Assembly: GCF_000819805.1 (NCBI RefSeq) | Contig: NZ_CDCE01000027.1 | Coordinates: 99,847-163,846 of the forward strand | Origin: Aeromonas diversa CDC 2478-85 | Lineage (GTDB): Bacteria; Pseudomonadota; Gammaproteobacteria; Enterobacterales; Aeromonadaceae | Length of the DNA: 64,000 bases | Direction: 5' to 3' | In this document: positions 63,988 to 64,000 of the stretch, in pieces | Position numbering within the stretch: position 1 is the stretch's first letter | Layout of the letters: each line of letters begins with the position of its first letter | The notes under the pieces: generated by a model | The model's input: the letters and a program-made list of their open reading frames with translations, nothing else | Databases searched by the model: none | What the model was told of the DNA's origin: nothing | Program-made: the position numbers and the translations under genes

Positions 63988-64000
63988 GCGCCCTCACCAG

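Overview
The window is a chromosomal replication-origin region from a high-G+C gammaproteobacterium. The gene orders atpIBEFHAGDC, parB-parA-rsmG-mnmG-oriC-mioC, mnmE-yidC-yidD-rnpA-rpmH and dnaA-dnaN-recF-gyrB, together with the protein sequences, point to Aeromonadaceae (Aeromonas or a close relative such as Oceanimonas or Zobellella). The genus is inferred from memory of the families, not from a search.

Layout. 1-5.5 kb (minus strand): a polyamine uptake and catabolism operon ordered like Pseudomonas spuBCDEF, running off the left edge. 5.8-14.4 kb (plus): a DksA paralogue, an orphan solute-binding protein, a frameshifted creA, ldhA, yegD, a META-domain lipoprotein, an HDOD protein, malZ and a family 2 glycosyltransferase. 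14.4-27.2 kb (minus): glmU, the complete nine-gene ATP synthase operon, parB, parA, rsmG and mnmG. 27.2-27.7 kb: oriC, with dense GATC sites, AT-rich 12-mers and DnaA boxes. It is followed by mioC (minus) and a plus-strand signalling operon at 28.5-35 kb: a TonB-dependent receptor broken by a frameshift, a YfiR-family protein, a CHASE8-like/HAMP/PAS histidine kinase, a single-domain response regulator and a REC-GGDEF-EAL protein. 35-38.8 kb (minus): mnmE, yidC, yidD, rnpA, rpmH. 39-41.2 kb (minus): an amino-acid ABC transporter sitting between rpmH and dnaA. 41.5-47.5 kb (plus): dnaA, dnaN, recF, gyrB. 47.5-56.1 kb: accessory metabolism and stress genes, including a heat-shock ibpA-ibpB pair with ROSE-like RNA thermometers, avtA, and two regulator/partner pairs. 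56.1-63.7 kb (minus): the complete kdpFABCDE potassium system, including the 25-codon kdpF. The last 40 bases carry what looks like an rRNA P1 promoter reading out of the window.

How the parts fit. oriC, DnaA, DnaN, RecF, GyrB, ParA, ParB and four parS-like palindromes (at 45.0, 47.5, 53.7 and 56.1 kb) form the replication and segregation centre. The most distinctive unit is the 28.5-35 kb operon. There a YfiR-type periplasmic protein is coupled to a histidine kinase whose input end resembles the diguanylate cyclase YfiN, and the output appears to be a cyclic-di-GMP phosphodiesterase. Two genes (creA and the TonB receptor) are each broken by a missing G in a G run, so homopolymer sequencing error is a live alternative to true pseudogenes.
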